From the NCBI GenBank assembly GCA_000507305.1, contig DF239039.1, positions 71,456 through 135,455 on the forward strand: a stretch of DNA of 64,000 bases. Direction: 5' to 3'. This document shows, one piece after another, positions 42,898 to 53,402 of this stretch. The stretch comes from Breviolum minutum Mf 1.05b.01. Its lineage: Eukaryota; Sar; Dinophyceae; Suessiales; Symbiodiniaceae. The number at the start of each line of letters is the position of its first letter. Within the stretch, counting starts at the first letter, position 1. The translations under genes were made by a program, and so were the position numbers. Under the pieces are notes generated by a model, which was given only the letters and a program-made list of their open reading frames with translations, was not told the DNA's origin and did no database searches.

Positions 42898-43056
42898 TGG
42901 TGATTTACCATGCTACAATCCGTAAACGAAAAAAATCAACACAAAAAATGCTTCAAATATATAATTCAATTAAATAAACCTCCTTTTTCTCCCAAACAAC
43001 TTTTAAAGTCCGAGGTACTCCATCCAAACGGAAAATGGCCACCAAACCAGTCTTAC

Positions 43057-43155
43057 AGCAAGCCGTGGTATGTTTCAATGAAATTTCCACTGGATCCAAT
43101 GCGCGATTCCAAAAGACCAAGCGACCATAAACTGAGTGACCGTTGCGTCGTTGCA
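43057..43155 (-). CDS. LamG/ConA-like domain, terminal exon
   Basis: Minus strand reads HSVYGRLVFWNRALDPVEIS then LKHTTAC and ends at a strong GTAAGA donor. The pattern G-x-L-x-x-W-N-R-A-L-x-x-x-E-I is the closing strand and turn of concanavalin A-like (LamG, pentraxin) domains (compare VRIYNRALSxxEI). The exons at 47.9 and 49.7 kb on the same strand give the preceding motifs in the right order. Such domains bind carbohydrates or proteins, usually outside the cell. Ligand unknown. Confidence 0.6.
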
Positions 43156-43370
43156 GGTGAGCGAAGGCGGAGGTTTAAACGAAGAACAAACAAGGTGGGG
43201 CCCACTACGATTCGTTATACATGGAGTGACCCTTTGGGCCCCTGTAAATGGTATGTAAATGGGTAACTGGGGTTATGGTTATTTCGCCCCTAGAAGGGAA
43301 GTTCTAATCCTACTTACAACTGATGGGGCCCCACGTTGCAGGATTCTTCGGTCATCGAGACAAAACATGC

Positions 43371-43503
43371 TTCCCAGTTAGTAAGTAGTTAGTGCCACCT
43401 CCAATTTATAAGCCATGTAGGCTATTTGTGGAAGGGGAACAACCATATTTGGGGGAGATACTAACCGTGGTTATTAACCATCTATATACATGATCCTCCA
43501 AGT
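43371..43503. mobile_element. MITE family C, copy 2 (left tip lost)
   Basis: Starts inside the element (TTCCCAGTTAGTAAGTAGTT). The right tip CATGATCCTCCAAGT is intact. Confidence 0.7.
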
Positions 43504-43647
43504 GGGACGGTTGGTTGAAAAGGGGTTCAATGGTGCTTGTGGGTAAGTTAGTTGATTCTTGCGGTAGATTAGTAGGTGAAAATACAAAAATCCCATTGAT
43601 CCTATGGGAAAAACAAATTGAACCCAAAAATGAAAGTTCTGGATGAT

Positions 43648-43762
43648 ACACCCCGGAAAACTAACATGACAATGGAAAAACCAAGCATTTGAAGATGTGT
43701 CTCCCATTGAAAATGGTGATTTTCCGTGATTTTCCACTGTCATGTTAGTTTTCTGGAGAGTA
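43648..43762. mobile_element. MITE family F variant
   Basis: ACACCCCGGAAAACTAACAT then GACAATGGAAAA faces TTTTCCACTGTCATGTTAGT then TTTCTGGAGAGT. Confidence 0.75.
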
Positions 43763-44368
43763 AATGTCCTTTTCACACGAGTGATTCCCGGATTACATAT
43801 CAGTTTTCAAAGGAGTGTTATTTTTCACGCCAAACCTGCATCGTATGAGGAGAAAACACTGGAGAGTTAACACATACCTCCAACTGCTACAATTCTGATA
43901 AAGTTCGTTCATACAAAAACCACACCCTGAAAATTCATGAACATGCTTGAATTTGAGAACTACTTGATATAGTTAGGAATTCCAAAAACTAAACCCAATT
44001 CCCAGACCATCCCCCCAAACATATTTACTTTATTCACAACAAAAAATCCGACCACAACAAATTTGACCAAAGTCCATCGGTGGTGACCATGGCATGCGAT
44101 ACCAGCTTCATTCTAAACAGCAACTCAAGTTTCTGCGGTCAGGGATTACCCTTACTACGCATCCCTAGCCCCCACAATCTTGCCGCCAATGCCAAGAGAT
44201 ATGTAAAGCCTTATTAAGGGATCATTCATCTTCATGATCCCTTAATTAAACCTTACTCATTGGGGATGATGGCATTTGGGTGTGCTGGGACCCCTTAGTT
44301 AGATGGCCAATGAGATATCTCCAGCCAAAACCAATTTAAGAAAGCACGTCACACATCCAAACCAGTAG

Positions 44369-44457
44369 TATCCATGCATGGTATATTGACCTACATTTGG
44401 ATGTTTCCTGTGGTACATACTATAACTGTTGGTAAATCTACCAGTCACGTGGATCCG
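44369..44457. mobile_element. MITE family A, copy 9
   Basis: GTATCCATGCATGGTATATT with GACCTACATTTGG on the left; GGTAAATCTACC and CGTGGATCC on the right. Confidence 0.65.
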
Positions 44458-44499
44458 TCAATATAGGAAATGCTTAACGCACTGCACTCGTTTTCTCCG

Positions 44500-44639
44500 A
44501 GCAACGTGAGTCATGCTCATACGCCTTGCCTTTATATTGTCGATGAGCTGGGCCTACCAAGAACTTGTTACCAATGCCTTTCTCTCCTGGAGGGATGGTG
44601 AAAAGCAGTCCGAAGTCTTCGTCGAAAAGAATCACCAAC
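44500..44639 (-). CDS. probable minus-strand exon, FTIPPGEKG
   Basis: An excellent acceptor (ATTTTTTGCAG) on the minus strand leads to LVILFDEDFGLLFTIPPGEK then GIGNKFLVGPAHRQYKGKAY. A GTAACA donor at about 44,570 may end it after GIG. It lies between the VDG and FWNRAL exons of the LamG domain, where a beta-strand region is expected, but I cannot prove it is part of it. Confidence 0.5.
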
Positions 44640-45059
44640 CTGCAAAAAATAGACCTGGAATAAGGCCTCTACGAGGTGGGCCTCTACTCGTTATAATTGG
44701 AGTTATGACATCTAGAAGTAGGGTAATAACCCCCTGTGAATGGCCTTATCAAGGGTAACTATAGGGTAACTCAGGTTATAACCCTACTCACAACTAGTAA
44801 GGGCCCACCTTGTAGGGTGAAGGATTCCCTCATTCTTAATTACCTACTTGGGGTTATCTCCTTCTTGACGTCATGAAGAAATTAGGAATATAAGACCAAA
44901 AAAGAAGCTGGTTGCCTGGTTGGTGATTCTTCACCATCGATACTGTGGATGGAAAAAACACCTGCACCAGTTGATATGGTAAATGTATGTAAATGTCCCA
45001 ACACTTACAGGGTTTCATACATGTCAGGTGGTGATCGCCGGATGTCTGAACCACCTTCC

Positions 45060-45180
45060 CAGTATATTGAAAAAATATTCTCTTCATCCGGATCGCTTCA
45101 TCTTCCCCCGAAACTTCGCGGGTGAAGTTCGAAGATCTTGAAGCCACAATTCCAAATCTCAAATCCTCAATTAGTTTAGG
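45060..45180 (-). CDS. probable minus-strand exon
   Basis: Minus strand reads DLRFGIVASRSSNFTREVSG then EDEAIRMKRIFFQY with no stop. Overlaps nothing repetitive. The decayed H-like element at 44,940-45,060 adjoins it. Product unknown; same strand as the LamG exons. Confidence 0.4.
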
Positions 45181-45213
45181 TATATTTACCAAGAAAACTG
45201 GGTGGTATTTTAA

Positions 45214-45275
45214 TAGGGTTTTCCATTATAAACCATCCATTTTGGGGTACCATTATGTTTGGAAACACCCATATT
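45214..45275. repeat. MITE family J, single arm
   Basis: TTTTAATAGGGTTTTCCATT then CCATCCATTTTGGGGTACCA equals the right half of the J element at 42,793. Confidence 0.65.
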
Positions 45276-45331
45276 GCCTGAAAAAAAGGCCATAGATGCA
45301 TGGTATACATATATGTATACATACTCAACGT

Positions 45332-45437
45332 AGGGATCCAATCACCTTCTGAGAATGGTGATGGAACCTAAATACTATGCTGAGAAGGTGATTGGACACC
45401 CGATCATCAACAGAGAATATGACTGGATGCCTAGGGA
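45332..45437. repeat. repeat family M, copy 2 (opposite orientation)
   Basis: TAGGGATCCAATCACCTTCT to GATTGGACACCCGATCA is the reverse complement of 36,355-36,478. Confidence 0.75.
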
Positions 45438-45614
45438 TAGTTCGCTGGTTGGTGGTCAGCCGTCACCATGTTTGCTCATCATTTAGTAGGGAAAATGCTC
45501 ATCCATTGTTCATTTGCTCATCACGATCAACACACCCTAGTTACTGTTCATTCCACAATCATGGAAGTCAAACATGCGGGTTCCCCCAAGACTAGTGTCT
45601 CCATTTCCATGATT

Positions 45615-45754
45615 ACTTGGAGGATCATCCCAGCGAGCAAGTGGTTAGTAACCCCTACGTATTTACAAGCCATAGAAAGGCCACTTGGAAGAAGAATAAC
45701 CCCATTTACGGGACAACAACTAACCATGCTTATTCAACACTTACTAACTGGGCA
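45615..45754. mobile_element. MITE family C, copy 3 (right tip lost)
   Basis: ACTTGGAGGATCATCCCAGC is intact on the left. The right side runs into a segment shared with 42,290-42,370 (GGTTGGATACGTCCCG). Confidence 0.7.
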
Positions 45755-46467
45755 ACCACTTACCAACCCCTATATAAATAGGTTGGATACGTCCCGCAAA
45801 TAGGTAAACCAACTCACTATCTATAGGTACGATCACTTCCAGCCAGACACCCTAGTGACGGGGTACACCACTCCCAATTTGACCCCACTTCGCCCCAACA
45901 AAATGCGGGACTCCTGGTTCATAGCCCAAATCAAAGGCTTGGAATTCTGAGTTGCGAGGCGTTGATTGTTTAAAGGAGCAGGGGGGGAGGGACTGCTAAT
46001 TTATCCCATGAAACTTACAAGGTTTTATATATCCCAGGTGGTTGTTGGGGATTTCTGACCCATCAATAGGCTACAATGGGACTTTTGTATTTGAAATCCT
46101 CCTGTCTTTACCATAAGAATCAACTATAATCAGTAAGTTAATACAATTCCATTTATTTCGGGGTACCTGGGGAAACCCATCTATTTTCGGCCATTTATAT
46201 GGGTCATTTCACTCTAACGATCATTGATGTGCCTACCTTGTTGGGTTTGTTTGTTTTTTTCCCAAGACACCGACACCCACAAAAGGCGCTGTTTCATGAC
46301 CCAAACCTAGATGCTCAATGTATGGGAAACAAGTTTACCATTACGGTAAGACCATATTCATATAAATTGAATATCTGGGAAAAGTTTCACCCACATTTTG
46401 ACAAATAAGAATCAATCACCATGTGGATCATTTTTTTCCAGTCTGATCGTCTGATCCTTTGAGTTAA

Positions 46468-46588
46468 CCCTAGTCTTCCAAAATCCTCCAAATGCATTGT
46501 GAGTAGATGTTTGGACCCCCTGAAGACCTTTTCAGGAGGCGTTTGCGGGTCCAAACACCTACTCGCAAGGTATTTGGAAGACTAGGGT
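46468..46588. repeat. inverted repeat family L, copy 2
   Basis: CCTAGTCTTCCAAAATCCTC faces GGTATTTGGAAGACTAGG. The middle has the GTTTGGACCCCC block of copy 1. Confidence 0.75.
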
Positions 46589-46641
46589 ATCCTTTTTTTC
46601 CCTAAACTATGTTGATTGAAAGAGGAAGTAAACCTCAATTC

Positions 46642-46733
46642 CTATAGGATCCATGGGAATTGTACGCGGGTCACGTTTAAAGTTGATTTTCTATGGCAAA
46701 TGTAGGTAGTATACCATACATGGATCCTATGGG
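46642..46733. mobile_element. MITE family A, copy 10
   Basis: TATAGGATCCATGGG on the left; GGTAGTATACCATACATGGA then TCCTATGGG on the right. Confidence 0.65.
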
Positions 46734-46739
46734 ACTGGT

Positions 46740-47760
46740 TCAATTGAAATTCATTTTTTGTGATTTACCCCGGTAGAAGGTACAAAAATCACCTTAAAAC
46801 AAAACTCGAGATAAAAACAATATTTGAAGCCACCACATCAGTTGATGATTTGTTCAGATGAAATATGTCTCCAAAATTGGGGCGCAGTCTATTTTTCGCT
46901 GTTAGTGTGTTAGGGAGGCTTAGGATATGCTTAGTAAATCCCCTACTATCTTTTTTTCACTCACCAAAAACCAAAAAAAAACCAAGGGTTGGATCCAAAT
47001 CCTGTTCACCTGTTCACCTGTTCAGCCATCAGAGGTAATATTCAACCACTAGAGGTGATTCATCTTAAAAAAAAACCTTGCAAACAGATTGGCAAATTTT
47101 AGTTGGGAAATGAAAAACACAAATTCACCAATCATCAAAAACACATGAAAAACACATGAAAACATGAGACACAGATAATTCACCATTTTTTTTCGGAAGG
47201 TTGCGGGAAAACAAGCTGCTTACATAGGATCTATAGATGCTATAATATTCAGTTACATGTATCATTGAAAAAAAACATGACATCCATGGATTGGTAAATG
47301 TACCCTCTTCCTATGGGATCCGTCAATGGCAAATGGCTGGACCTAATTTTTTGTTTTCCGATTCTTTGTTGCGACACATCGTTCCTTGGATTTGCTACTT
47401 AAAATGATGGAAAGGGAAAAGGTTCATCATCCAATTTTCCACGGTGAAGATTTGGTTCATCCAATTGATGGCCAACCGTCAATTAATTTGAATTCGTGGA
47501 TGGCCTTAGGGGTTCCAGGCTCGGATGTTCCTTAATGTTAGGTGGTTGGAAGAAACCATGTTCTCCCCAAATGGTGGTGATTCAGGGTTTGCCATAATCA
47601 TCTGAAACAACCCTAAAAAAAGTAGGAGAAACCCGAACCATCACCAAGGGACTTGCTACCTGTCAATCTTTAGGGTTGATTTTCACATGTAACAAGGTTC
47701 TTATGGTGGACCCCGTGATTTACTGGTGCTGAATCCCATGGTAGAATCCGAATCCGTACA
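46740..47760. other. intronic or intergenic stretch, decayed repeats only
   Basis: About 1 kb with AT-rich fragments, short repeats of the GGTGATTTACC type and no convincing exon on either strand. Confidence 0.4.
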
Positions 47761-47765
47761 ATCAC

Positions 47766-47864
47766 CCATACAATCCATGTATGGTATATTTACCTACATG
47801 TTCGTTGCTTTTAATGGTGACATATGGTAAATGCAGGTAAATATACCATACATGGATTCTATGG
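47766..47864. mobile_element. MITE family A, copy 11
   Basis: CATACAATCCATGTATGGTA with TATTTACCTACAT faces GGTAAATATACCATACATGG. Confidence 0.75.
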
Positions 47865-47894
47865 GTCAGTAAAAATTTCATCACCGAATCACAG

Positions 47895-48000
47895 ATTTAT
47901 CCAAGGCAAGCATCTGGGATTCCAAATTCGTTGCAACTCTGATTCCATGCAACCATCCACGAAGAGTCGCATCGTCTTATTACCTGAAGGGGTGAGGGCG
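47895..48000 (-). CDS. LamG/ConA-like domain, FVDG exon
   Basis: Minus strand reads THSAALTPSGNKTMRLFVDG then CMESELQRIWNP. The N-K-T-M-R-L-F-V-D-G segment is the strand-turn typical of LamG/pentraxin domains just after the W-H-H motif (compare xLRLYVDG). A possible acceptor CCCTTCAG/G lies inside, so the true 5' end may be at 47,984. Its partner exons are at 49,7 and 43,1 kb. Confidence 0.55.
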
Positions 48001-48033
48001 GCTGAGTGGGTGACGTTAAATGGAAATGAGCTG

Positions 48034-48168
48034 CTTAGAGGTTCAGGATACTTAGTAACTGGTTATATGTAGGTTTATAACCCTAGGATTTGGGGACATA
48101 TAACCCACTTATAGAGGTTATAACCCTGGTTACTATCCGCTTATTACTAAGTATCCTGAACCTCTAAG
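48034..48168. mobile_element. MITE family B, copy 3
   Basis: CTTAGAGGTTCAGGATACTT to AAGTATCCTGAACCTCTAAG. Perfect tips over about 20 nt. Confidence 0.9.
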
Positions 48169-48184
48169 TAGTGAACATTTCACC

Positions 48185-48385
48185 CGGAAGACATGGGGAT
48201 GAAAAGCTACTGGGGGTAGTGTGTAAGGGATTCTGATAAGCCATGAAATAAGGATCCCCTGGCAACCAATCAGTATGGAAGGTCATGTCAGGGTAGTGTT
48301 CACGATTCTCAAATGGGGGCTGCAGTTGATGGAATGAAGTCATAGGGGAAACACGAATCACAAAGAGATTGATAGATTTAAAAGA
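48185..48385 (-). CDS. probable minus-strand exon
   Basis: 200 nt open on the minus strand. Reads INLFVIRVSPMTSFHQLQPP, then FENREHYPDMTFHTDWLPGD, then PYFMAYQNPLHTTPSSFSSP. Lies between MITE B copy 3 and MITE H copy 3 with no repeat match. Pro/Phe/Tyr-rich. No family recognised. Confidence 0.4.
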
Positions 48386-48403
48386 GATATGTAAGGATCC
48401 AGG

Positions 48404-48507
48404 TACTGTTGATGGAAGAAATCCTGCACCAGTTGACATGTCAAAAATCCCATGAATTGTAGGGTTTTATACATCCCAGGTGGTGCAGGATTTCTTCCAT
48501 CAACAGA
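48404..48507. mobile_element. MITE family H, copy 3
   Basis: TACTGTTGATGGAAGAAATC with CTGCACC faces GGTGCAGGATTTCTTCCATC then AACAG. Confidence 0.85.
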
Positions 48508-49164
48508 ATGTCCTAAGAAAGGGATGAACTCTATGGCAATATTCACCATTTCCAGATTTCTACCCGGAACTCTAAAGCCAACCAGTTGGCTTACTGGATG
48601 GAAATGGTGATTTCGAACCACCCATTTTTCACGAAAGGATTTGGTTCTTCATGCAATTGATAGCCAACCATTTATAAATAACTGTTTCAGGTTCCAGGTG
48701 CATTTGTTCATACCTATAGTTTATCTAAAAGTGGATAGAAACAGTAGTCTATAGAAGCCGGGACAGGAACCAGTTTTTTGACACCCCGACTATCATTGAA
48801 ACATTTTGGCCAATACTACGGTATACCCCTATAATAACCCTAAATAACCAGAGTCACTTTTTTGCATTGCTCAACTATAGGGTTATGATCCCTTAAAAGG
48901 GGCCCCCAAGGCCATTAAGGGATTATGAAGCCCACCATGATCCCTAAAAAAAGGGCCTTCCTACCTGGGTTTTTTTCTGGCACTTGGGGGTGGTACCTTT
49001 AAATTCAAATGAGGATATCGAGGTATGTTGGGTGAAGAGAAAAAATCACAGCGTTTACGCTTCGAAAAAAAAACGTATCCAAACCAAAGACTGATCCACA
49101 AAACTTGCAATTGGAAGTTTTGGCCTTTGTTTGAACAAACAGTGGAATCAAGTTTGATACCTGT

Positions 49165-49262
49165 CTAGTTGGTGGTTTCAACCCATTCGAAAAATATGAG
49201 TCAAAATGGGAATCTTCCCTAAATAGGGGTGAAAATAAAAAATATTCGAAACCGCCACCTAG
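49165..49262. mobile_element. MITE family E, copy 7
   Basis: CTAGTTGGTGGTTTCAACCC to TTCGAAACCGCCACCTAG. Confidence 0.85.
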
Positions 49263-49452
49263 CTATATATATGCTATTCCATTATTTACAGATACTTTTT
49301 TGAAGGACTCCTTCTATCAACAGTAAAGCATTGGTCCCTAAACTGTTGTAAGTCAATTCATCCCTACACCAAGCCTTCCACTACGGTGATTTCATGGAGT
49401 TTTACTGGGGTGTCAAAAATCACATTTATATACAACTAGGGAAAAGCCCCTT

Positions 49453-49610
49453 ACTTGGAGGATCATCCCAATTATTAAGTAGTTAGTGACCCCCCATTTA
49501 TAATAAGCCATGGAAAGGCCATTTGGAAGGGGAACAACCCTACTTAGGGGACTTACTAACCATGGTTCTCAAATGTATTAACCACTTACTAACTGGGATG
49601 ATCCTCCAAG
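49453..49610. mobile_element. MITE family C, copy 4
   Basis: ACTTGGAGGATCATCCCAAT to TGGGATGATCCTCCAAG. Both tips kept. Confidence 0.85.
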
Positions 49611-49649
49611 CAGTTGTTGGTTCACTCAGTCATTTTGGAAAAATGTGGT

Positions 49650-49800
49650 CTTCAAGTTACTTTGACTGAAGGTGGCGACAATGTGATGCCATTCGCCATC
49701 CAAGACGTCTTTATCTCGGCAGGATGGAAGGTGAGGGGGTGTTGATGCGGAAGATACCAATCCGCAAGGGATGGTAAAAAGAGGACGGTGTGGACCCAAC
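49650..49800 (-). CDS. LamG/ConA-like domain, WHH exon
   Basis: Minus strand reads SCRDKDVLDGEWHHIVATFS then QSNLKTT. D-G-E-W-H-H-I-V-A-T-F is the most diagnostic motif of LamG/pentraxin-type concanavalin A-like domains (DGxWHHVAxTxD). The N-terminal border may be at CTGCCGAG near 49,720 or further up. Next exon of the domain is at 47.9 kb, so the intron is about 1.7 kb and holds MITEs B, E, C and H. Confidence 0.6.
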
Positions 49801-50211
49801 GCAAACAGATGAGGGAATTTCCCATAAAATTGTTTGATGCCCTTATGCTCCAATGGGACCCTTCTGCAAGTGTTTTTTTGTTTAGTAGGTGCCTATAGGG
49901 TGCCTAAGCACGGTATTTGGAGCACGATAGGGGATGGAACATTTCTGGATGATTTTAGGAGGTAAGTATGCAGTTTTGAGGAATTCTATGGAATTCTTAC
50001 TTTTGGGGTGTGCATTGGGGTGTGCAACGCCCCTCCAGTGAATTTAGTACAGTTAATCAAATGGTCATTTTTGTTGGAGTTAGAAATCAAGAAACATCTG
50101 TTCAAAACCACCTGACATCTGTACCACCAAATTTCCTAAGAACATGGGAAGGTGTATGCGGTTGGATTCGTCTTCAAGAAGATCCAACTTGAAGATCCAA
50201 TTTTTCCCCTA

Positions 50212-50349
50212 CTTAGAGGTTCAGAATACTTAGGATACGTGGATAACCAGGATTATAATCTCTATAAGTGGGTTATATGATATGTCCCCCCTAATTAGGG
50301 TTATAAACCTACATATCACCAGTTACATCCAGTATCCTGAACCTCTAAG
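50212..50349. mobile_element. MITE family B, copy 4
   Basis: CTTAGAGGTTCAGAATACTT to CAGTATCCTGAACCTCTAAG. Confidence 0.85.
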
Positions 50350-50499
50350 CAACAAATCATGGGGATCTCAAGTCCTCTTCAGTTTATGGAAGGTTATTCT
50401 TTATTAAAACATTGGAACTGAATTGGTAACCGCGGGATTTGTTCAATTTCTACAGATTTCAACCATCATTTTCCTGCAAATTTGGTGATGTTTTATCCT

Positions 50500-50607
50500 C
50501 CTCCTGGCCCCAAATACCTTTGACCCAACCAACGCATCAAACCCGACAAAGGCACTACACAAGTTGGGCAATGCCTTGTATTCACCTCGGCAAAGCCCCT
50601 GAACTGA
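50500..50607 (-). CDS. possible minus-strand exon
   Basis: Minus strand after CTCAGTTCAG reads GLCRGEYKALPNLCSAFVGF then DALVGSKVFGARRR. Acceptor AG/GG is good. The plus strand is also open here, with a helix-like LRELLENVKMWERELF, so strand choice relies on the neighbours. Confidence 0.35.
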
Positions 50608-50674
50608 GAGAGTTGTTGGAAAATGTGAAGATGTGGGAGCGGGAGCTATTTTGCACACTTAGGCTGCTTATATC

Positions 50675-50779
50675 CTAGTTGGTGGTTGAACCAGCCCACT
50701 TGAAACATATTCGTCAAATTGGAAATCTTCCCCAGGTAGGGGTGAAAATTAAAAAAACAATGAGTTTGCCACCACCTAG
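50675..50779. mobile_element. MITE family E, copy 8
   Basis: CTAGTTGGTGGTTGAACC to GCCACCACCTAG, with GTCAAATTGGAAATCTTCCC. Confidence 0.8.
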
Positions 50780-51134
50780 TATATCCCTTTGCATTTGATA
50801 TTTTGAATAGAATCTAGGGCTAAGTAAAGTCATTCAAGATTTCACCAACCTACAATTTCCTCTTTCACTTTGTTTTGACTTTGTCTCAAAAAAACAAGCA
50901 ACCAGAACCATCCTTCAAGTTTACAGAAACACATTTTGCCCTCGGATTTTTTGGGAAAATGTTGGTGAAATTGAATCTGGGCAGGACTCAGGTTCCCCGC
51001 TGGGGGGTTAACTCTTGGCGGGTTACTCCCTAAAACAAACAGCTCGCGGTATCAACAAAAACACAAGGGGAAACATTGCCCTTATTAAGGGAAACCAATG
51101 GTTAATAAGCCCTTCATAAGGTCTTATTTCGAGT

Positions 51135-51166
51135 GGGGGGGGGTACCTTTGCAGGGGGGGGGGGGG
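51135..51166. repeat. two G-runs (9 and 13 G)
   Basis: Uninterrupted G tracts separated by about 10 nt (TACCTTTGCA). Could fold as G-quadruplex, or may be a place where assembly is unreliable. Confidence 0.7.
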
Positions 51167-51454
51167 TGAGTGACTAGCCACTAACAGTTTCGTTGTTCCC
51201 TTAAATAAGTCCAACTTGGATTTGCGACAGGACTCGATGCGGATGGAAAAAGTGACCCACAGAATATCTGTTCCAAATGGTGGTAATTTAAGGGTGATGA
51301 ATCCCATTGGGTTTAAAGTACAAAATCACCTTGAACAAATCCAACCCTAAGATTGTTGATGGGATTAACAAAACCAATCATAGCGTGAAACAAATAATGA
51401 CTCTAAACTTGAACCTATTGTTGCTCTTGCTATTGCTGCTATGGCTGCTGTCTC

Positions 51455-51509
<55 letters not shown>
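51455..51509. repeat. (GAT)n microsatellite, about 18 units
   Basis: Pure ATG/GAT trinucleotide run. Its poly-Met frame is an artefact. Confidence 0.95.
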
Positions 51510-51510
<1 letters not shown>

Positions 51511-51589
51511 GGTCCAGGCATGGCCAGGCATCTTTTAATATGTTGTATAATTCCTAAACCGTGTATGTTTGCAAAACATTTTGGCCAAA

Positions 51590-51687
51590 ATATGAAATTT
51601 CACCAACCTAGATTTCCCTGAAATAAGGGGATTGCCCTTACAATCACCACCATTTGGGGTGAAAACTCGTGTGAGGTCGCTATATTT
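51590..51687. repeat. repeat family Q, copy 3
   Basis: TTTCACCAACCTAGATTTCC, GGGGATTGCCCTTACAATCA and GGTGAAAACTCGTGTGAGGT are present. Best kept copy of the family. Confidence 0.75.
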
Positions 51688-51689
51688 TT

Positions 51690-51858
51690 TTGCAGACACA
51701 TTCTGGGAGGGGGAAACTTTTGTTACAAATTCACCGAGAAAAAACTTGGACTCCGAGGTACCGTTGATCACGGCCAACATGTTCAACTTTCCATCTTCAC
51801 GGATGGTGATCAAAGCACCTGGTTCCCAACAGCCTAAGCCATTCCAGGTACCCATCCT
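51690..51858 (-). CDS. probable minus-strand exon
   Basis: After GTCTCCTGAG the minus strand reads MGTWNGLGCWEPGALITIRE, then DGKLNMLAVINGTSESKFFL, then GEFVTKVSPSQNVSA, ending where family Q begins. Turn-rich beta pattern with N-G-T glycosylation motif, in keeping with an extracellular protein. Unassigned domain upstream of the LamG exons. Confidence 0.5.
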
Positions 51859-51956
51859 CAGGAGACATGGGCAAACGAAGGGGAAATGCCATGTGGGACC
51901 CCCAACCTCCGGCATTATGAAGGGTTGATTATTAAGTCAGGTGAGTATAGGTGAGT

Positions 51957-52119
51957 ACTTGGAGGATCATGCCCACTTAGTGAGTAGTGGGATGATCACC
52001 CCCCCATTTCGAAGCGATTTTATGGACATTTGTGAAAAACCCGATGCTTAAGGGACGTACAAAGTAAGCGTGGTTTTTATCCACGTATCCGCCCGTCCTG
52101 GGATGATCCGACCCAAGTA
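51957..52119. mobile_element. MITE family C, copy 5
   Basis: ACTTGGAGGATCATGCCCAC to GGATGATCCGACCCAAGT; more diverged than the other copies. Confidence 0.7.
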
Positions 52120-52166
52120 CAGGTGAGTCCCTGCGTATGTCGAGTTTGTGTTTGAAAAAAACAGCT

Positions 52167-52310
52167 ACTTGGATGTCCCAGGAAGTTAGGAAATGGTTCG
52201 TAAATGGGTGATTTCACCTACTTATAAATGGGATAAATGAGATGTGTTAGGGTTATAACCCACTTACCAACCTTTTACTAACTTCCTGGGACATCCAAGT
52301 ACGCTATACT
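52167..52310. mobile_element. MITE family D, copy 1
   Basis: ACTTGGATGTCCCAGGAAGT to ACTTCCTGGGACATCCAAGT. Perfect tips over 20 nt. Only 47 nt from a C copy. Confidence 0.9.
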
Positions 52311-52346
52311 TTATAGGCTTGACTAAGAATCCCACAACCCGCAGGA

Positions 52347-52415
52347 ATTCATGTATGGTATATACCTACATGTGGCTAAAATTAGTGAAAAGAATATGGT
52401 ATACCAGTCCCATGT
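52347..52415. mobile_element. MITE family A, copy 12 (short)
   Basis: TTCATGTATGGTATATACCT with ACATGTGGC faces GGTATACC with CCCATG. Confidence 0.55.
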
Positions 52416-52639
52416 TAAGAATCCCCTGATAAATCCCACTGAGTTACCTATATAGGGGGTCTATCAACAACCAAGTGTTTCCTTTCATTCAAGTCGAATC
52501 AAAGGTTGACCACAAAACTTGAAATTTAACGGCGAACATACGAACAGTACCTGAAAAGAGGCCGAAACCTTCCCAAAAAAGGACATGCTCATCTTCCAAC
52601 CATTGATTTTCCGTTAGGTTTCAGGGAGGGTGCAGGAAC

Positions 52640-52850
52640 CATGAAATTTCTAATTTTTGCATCATGAGAGTTTGCCCCTTTTGTGGCTTCTGAAATACTC
52701 CCATACTCCGTCTGTAAATGAGGACTAGCACACCATAGTACCCACCCTCTCCCATTTCTCCCAGAGAACCAAATTTTTGTTCATTACCATAAGTGGCGTC
52801 ATTCCGTAGGCTGGCAAATGACAGTCGATAGAAGGTACCTAATCCCTGCC
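52640..52850 (-). CDS. possible minus-strand exon, frame uncertain
   Basis: After GGGATTAG the minus strand is open in two frames: GTFYRLSFASLRNDATYGNE and DCHLPAYGMTPLMVMNKNLV. The first stays open for over 200 nt. A GTAATG donor inside may end the exon early. Unknown product. Confidence 0.3.
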
Positions 52851-52939
52851 CTCCCCAAACTTTAACATGACATATTTGCAAAGGTTTCAAACGGGTCGGA
52901 ATGCCCTTTTCCAGGGTTTCCCAAGTTCATTCAGTTCCA

Positions 52940-53072
52940 TACTGTTGATGGAAGGAATCCCAAACAGCCACCTGGGATATAAAATTCATTAAAATTCCCT
53001 GTAAATCATGGGGATAAACTACGAGTACCAACCTCAACTGGTGCTCGCCGTATTTCTGAACCATCAACAGTA
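52940..53072. mobile_element. MITE family H, copy 4
   Basis: TACTGTTGATGGAAGGAATC to TTTCTGAACCATCAACAGTA; the two arms have drifted differently. Confidence 0.8.
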
Positions 53073-53402
53073 TTACGAAACATCAACAACAAAGATGTGG
53101 CTGAATCGAAACCTGAGCTCCAAATCGCTCCCTTTTATGGTTCGGGCAATTTTAGATGGGCTCCCTTCGCACCAGCAAGACAAGGTGTTCTAATTAGCAA
53201 GGTTTCTTTTTGCTTCTGTTCAACTGGTTTCATCGGATTTCTAACCCATCAACGTCGTGATGTATGCAACATAGGTCAGATAGTCACAAGGGAGGGTAGA
53301 AATTCAAAAAAGACCATTCAAGAGACATTCGAAGGAATTTCTCTCATAATGGAAGGTAGTTAGTCGTATTTGAGAAAATAGCTGGCGCCAGTACTTGAGA
53401 AA

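Noticed and set aside
51307-51621. Poly-Met open frame
   Set aside because: Artefact of the GAT microsatellite.
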